This document shows, piece after piece, positions 63,408-64,000 of a DNA stretch of 64,000 nucleotides. The translations under genes and the position numbers were made by a program. The stretch covers positions 260,449 through 324,448 of the forward strand of contig NZ_JBFMKQ010000005.1 in the NCBI RefSeq assembly GCF_040786285.1, read 5' to 3'. Positions within the stretch are counted from its first letter, which is position 1. Each line of letters begins with the position of its first letter. The notes beneath the pieces were generated by a model. It saw only the letters and a program-made list of their open reading frames with translations. It did not search any database and was not told the origin of the DNA. Source of the stretch: Aquimarina sp040786285 (lineage in GTDB: Bacteria > Bacteroidota > Bacteroidia > Flavobacteriales > Flavobacteriaceae).

Positions 63408-63851
63408 ATGGCAAAATCACAACAAACATTTAGTAAGATTGAAAAAGAGAAAAAGAAATTAAAAAAGAGAGAAGAAAAACAAAAAAAGAAAGCAGAACGT
63501 CTTGCCAATTCAAACAAAGGTGAAGGGTTGGATAGCATGATAGCTTATGTTGACGAAAATGGTTTTCGTACTGATACACCGCCAGACCCAAAGAAAAAGA
63601 TTAAAGCAGAAAATATTGAAATTGGCGTTCCAAAAAGAGAGAAAGTAGAATTTGACCCTATAAGAAAAGGAAAAGTTGCATTTTTTAACGATTCTAAAGG
63701 GTATGGGTTTATTAATGATGATGAAGATGGTGAACGTTATTTTGTACACGTTAATGGACTAATTGATGATGTAAAGGAAAATGACAAGGTTAGTTTTGAA
63801 CTTGAGAAAGGGATGAAAGGAATGAATGCAGTTCGAGTAAAGAAGATTTAA
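63408..63851 (+). CDS. Cold-shock-domain protein with basic N-terminal extension
   Basis: This 147-residue protein has a Lys/Glu-rich coiled N-terminal region (~1-80) and a C-terminal cold-shock domain (~84-147). That domain has the RNA-binding GKVAFFNDSKGYGFINDD motif in place of GxVKWFNxxKGFGFI, and the RNP2 region reads RYFVHVNGL. It probably binds single-stranded RNA as a chaperone. The extension is unlike canonical 67-residue CspA. Confidence 0.92.
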   Translation: MAKSQQTFSKIEKEKKKLKKREEKQKKKAERLANSNKGEGLDSMIAYVDENGFRTDTPPDPKKKIKAENIEIGVPKREKVEFDPIRKGKVAFFNDSKGYGFINDDEDGERYFVHVNGLIDDVKENDKVSFELEKGMKGMNAVRVKKI

Positions 63852-63905
63852 GTAGTATATGAGTCGTCCTAAAATAGGTTGACAGTTTTAAAATAATTTA
63901 TATTA

Positions 63906-63937
63906 AACCAGAGAAGCTAGCTTCTCTGGTTTTTTTG
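63906..63937 (+). terminator. Terminator of the cold-shock gene
   Basis: An 11-bp perfect stem (63906-63916 with 63921-63931) around CTAG is followed by a seven-T run. It lies 55 bp past the stop. Confidence 0.92.
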
Positions 63938-64000
63938 TTATGTACAAAATTAGGTGTTTTCATATTAAGATTTAAGTGTGGTCTTTTGTTATTATAGGTT

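Noticed and set aside
63862..63895. Possible insertion-sequence end (TCCTAAAATAGGTTGACAG-like)
   Set aside because: It recalls flavobacterial IS termini from memory only; no transposase, target duplication or second end is visible.

Overview
The window looks like chromosomal DNA of a marine Flavobacteriaceae species (Bacteroidota), possibly Aquimarina-like; the genus is a guess. The evidence is AT-rich DNA, genes that mostly lack Shine-Dalgarno sequences, promoters of the TTG-N19/20-TAnnTTTG type (clearest at 13359-13389 and 32174-32205), a type IX secretion sorting domain, LytS/LytTR two-component systems, BatA, DUF4386/DUF2306 membrane proteins, a menaquinone gene cluster and the TIGR02757 family. 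No rRNA, tRNA, CRISPR array, prophage or complete insertion sequence was seen. Most of the window is ordinary core and accessory chromosome.

Left part (1-15.9 kb): a secreted protein cut by the left edge; a LytS/LytTR pair (814-2618); a serine hydrolase and a small membrane protein; a BatA-like von Willebrand protein whose stop overlaps a dihydroorotase homologue that has lost its metal-binding histidines (3764-6939); a RhlE-type helicase; a YitT membrane protein; a beta-barrel protein; a large flavoprotein; a cytosolic GAF histidine kinase; and a compact GntR-regulated ABC operon (13419-15924) with a strong promoter and a near-perfect dyad next to its first start codon.

Middle part (16-46 kb): three membrane-protein genes sharing a leader sequence, followed by an acyl-CoA-dehydrogenase-like gene; a lipoprotein pair (PhoX-like plus MauG-type di-heme peroxidase); TIGR02757 and a LolD-like ATPase; msrA-folE; small DUF genes; a serC-serA unit with a frameshifted four-helix-bundle gene inside it, beside a LuxC-like acyl-CoA reductase and a divergent ferredoxin; two tandem alpha/beta hydrolases; a GH13 amylase lipoprotein; a menaquinone run (menA, a UPF0173 hydrolase, menC, a CPBP protease, menE); and an unusual 745-residue protein with a TonB-receptor plug but no barrel, followed by an exported M24 peptidase.

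Right part (46-64 kb): a short cysteine-rich peptide gene with a bacteriocin-type leader (46406-46558) and its own terminator; a lipoprotein and a T9SS cargo protein, each preceded by a perfect palindrome of similar sequence; a TPR-AraC regulator; a three-gene envelope operon with an OmpA-type lipoprotein; a second LytS/LytTR system apparently co-transcribed with an acyl-CoA carboxylase beta subunit; EttA with a small membrane protein; a HAD phosphatase, a CAT-like acetyltransferase and a partner of unknown function; an exported protein made of ten exact 13-residue repeats; a pseudouridine synthase; and a cold-shock-domain protein with a basic N-terminal extension, a long leader and a strong terminator.

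No obvious new multi-gene defence or biosynthetic system is present. The best leads are the hidden cysteine-rich peptide, the 13-residue-repeat protein, the barrel-less plug protein, the twin palindromes, and repeated intergenic motifs next to an orphan promoter.
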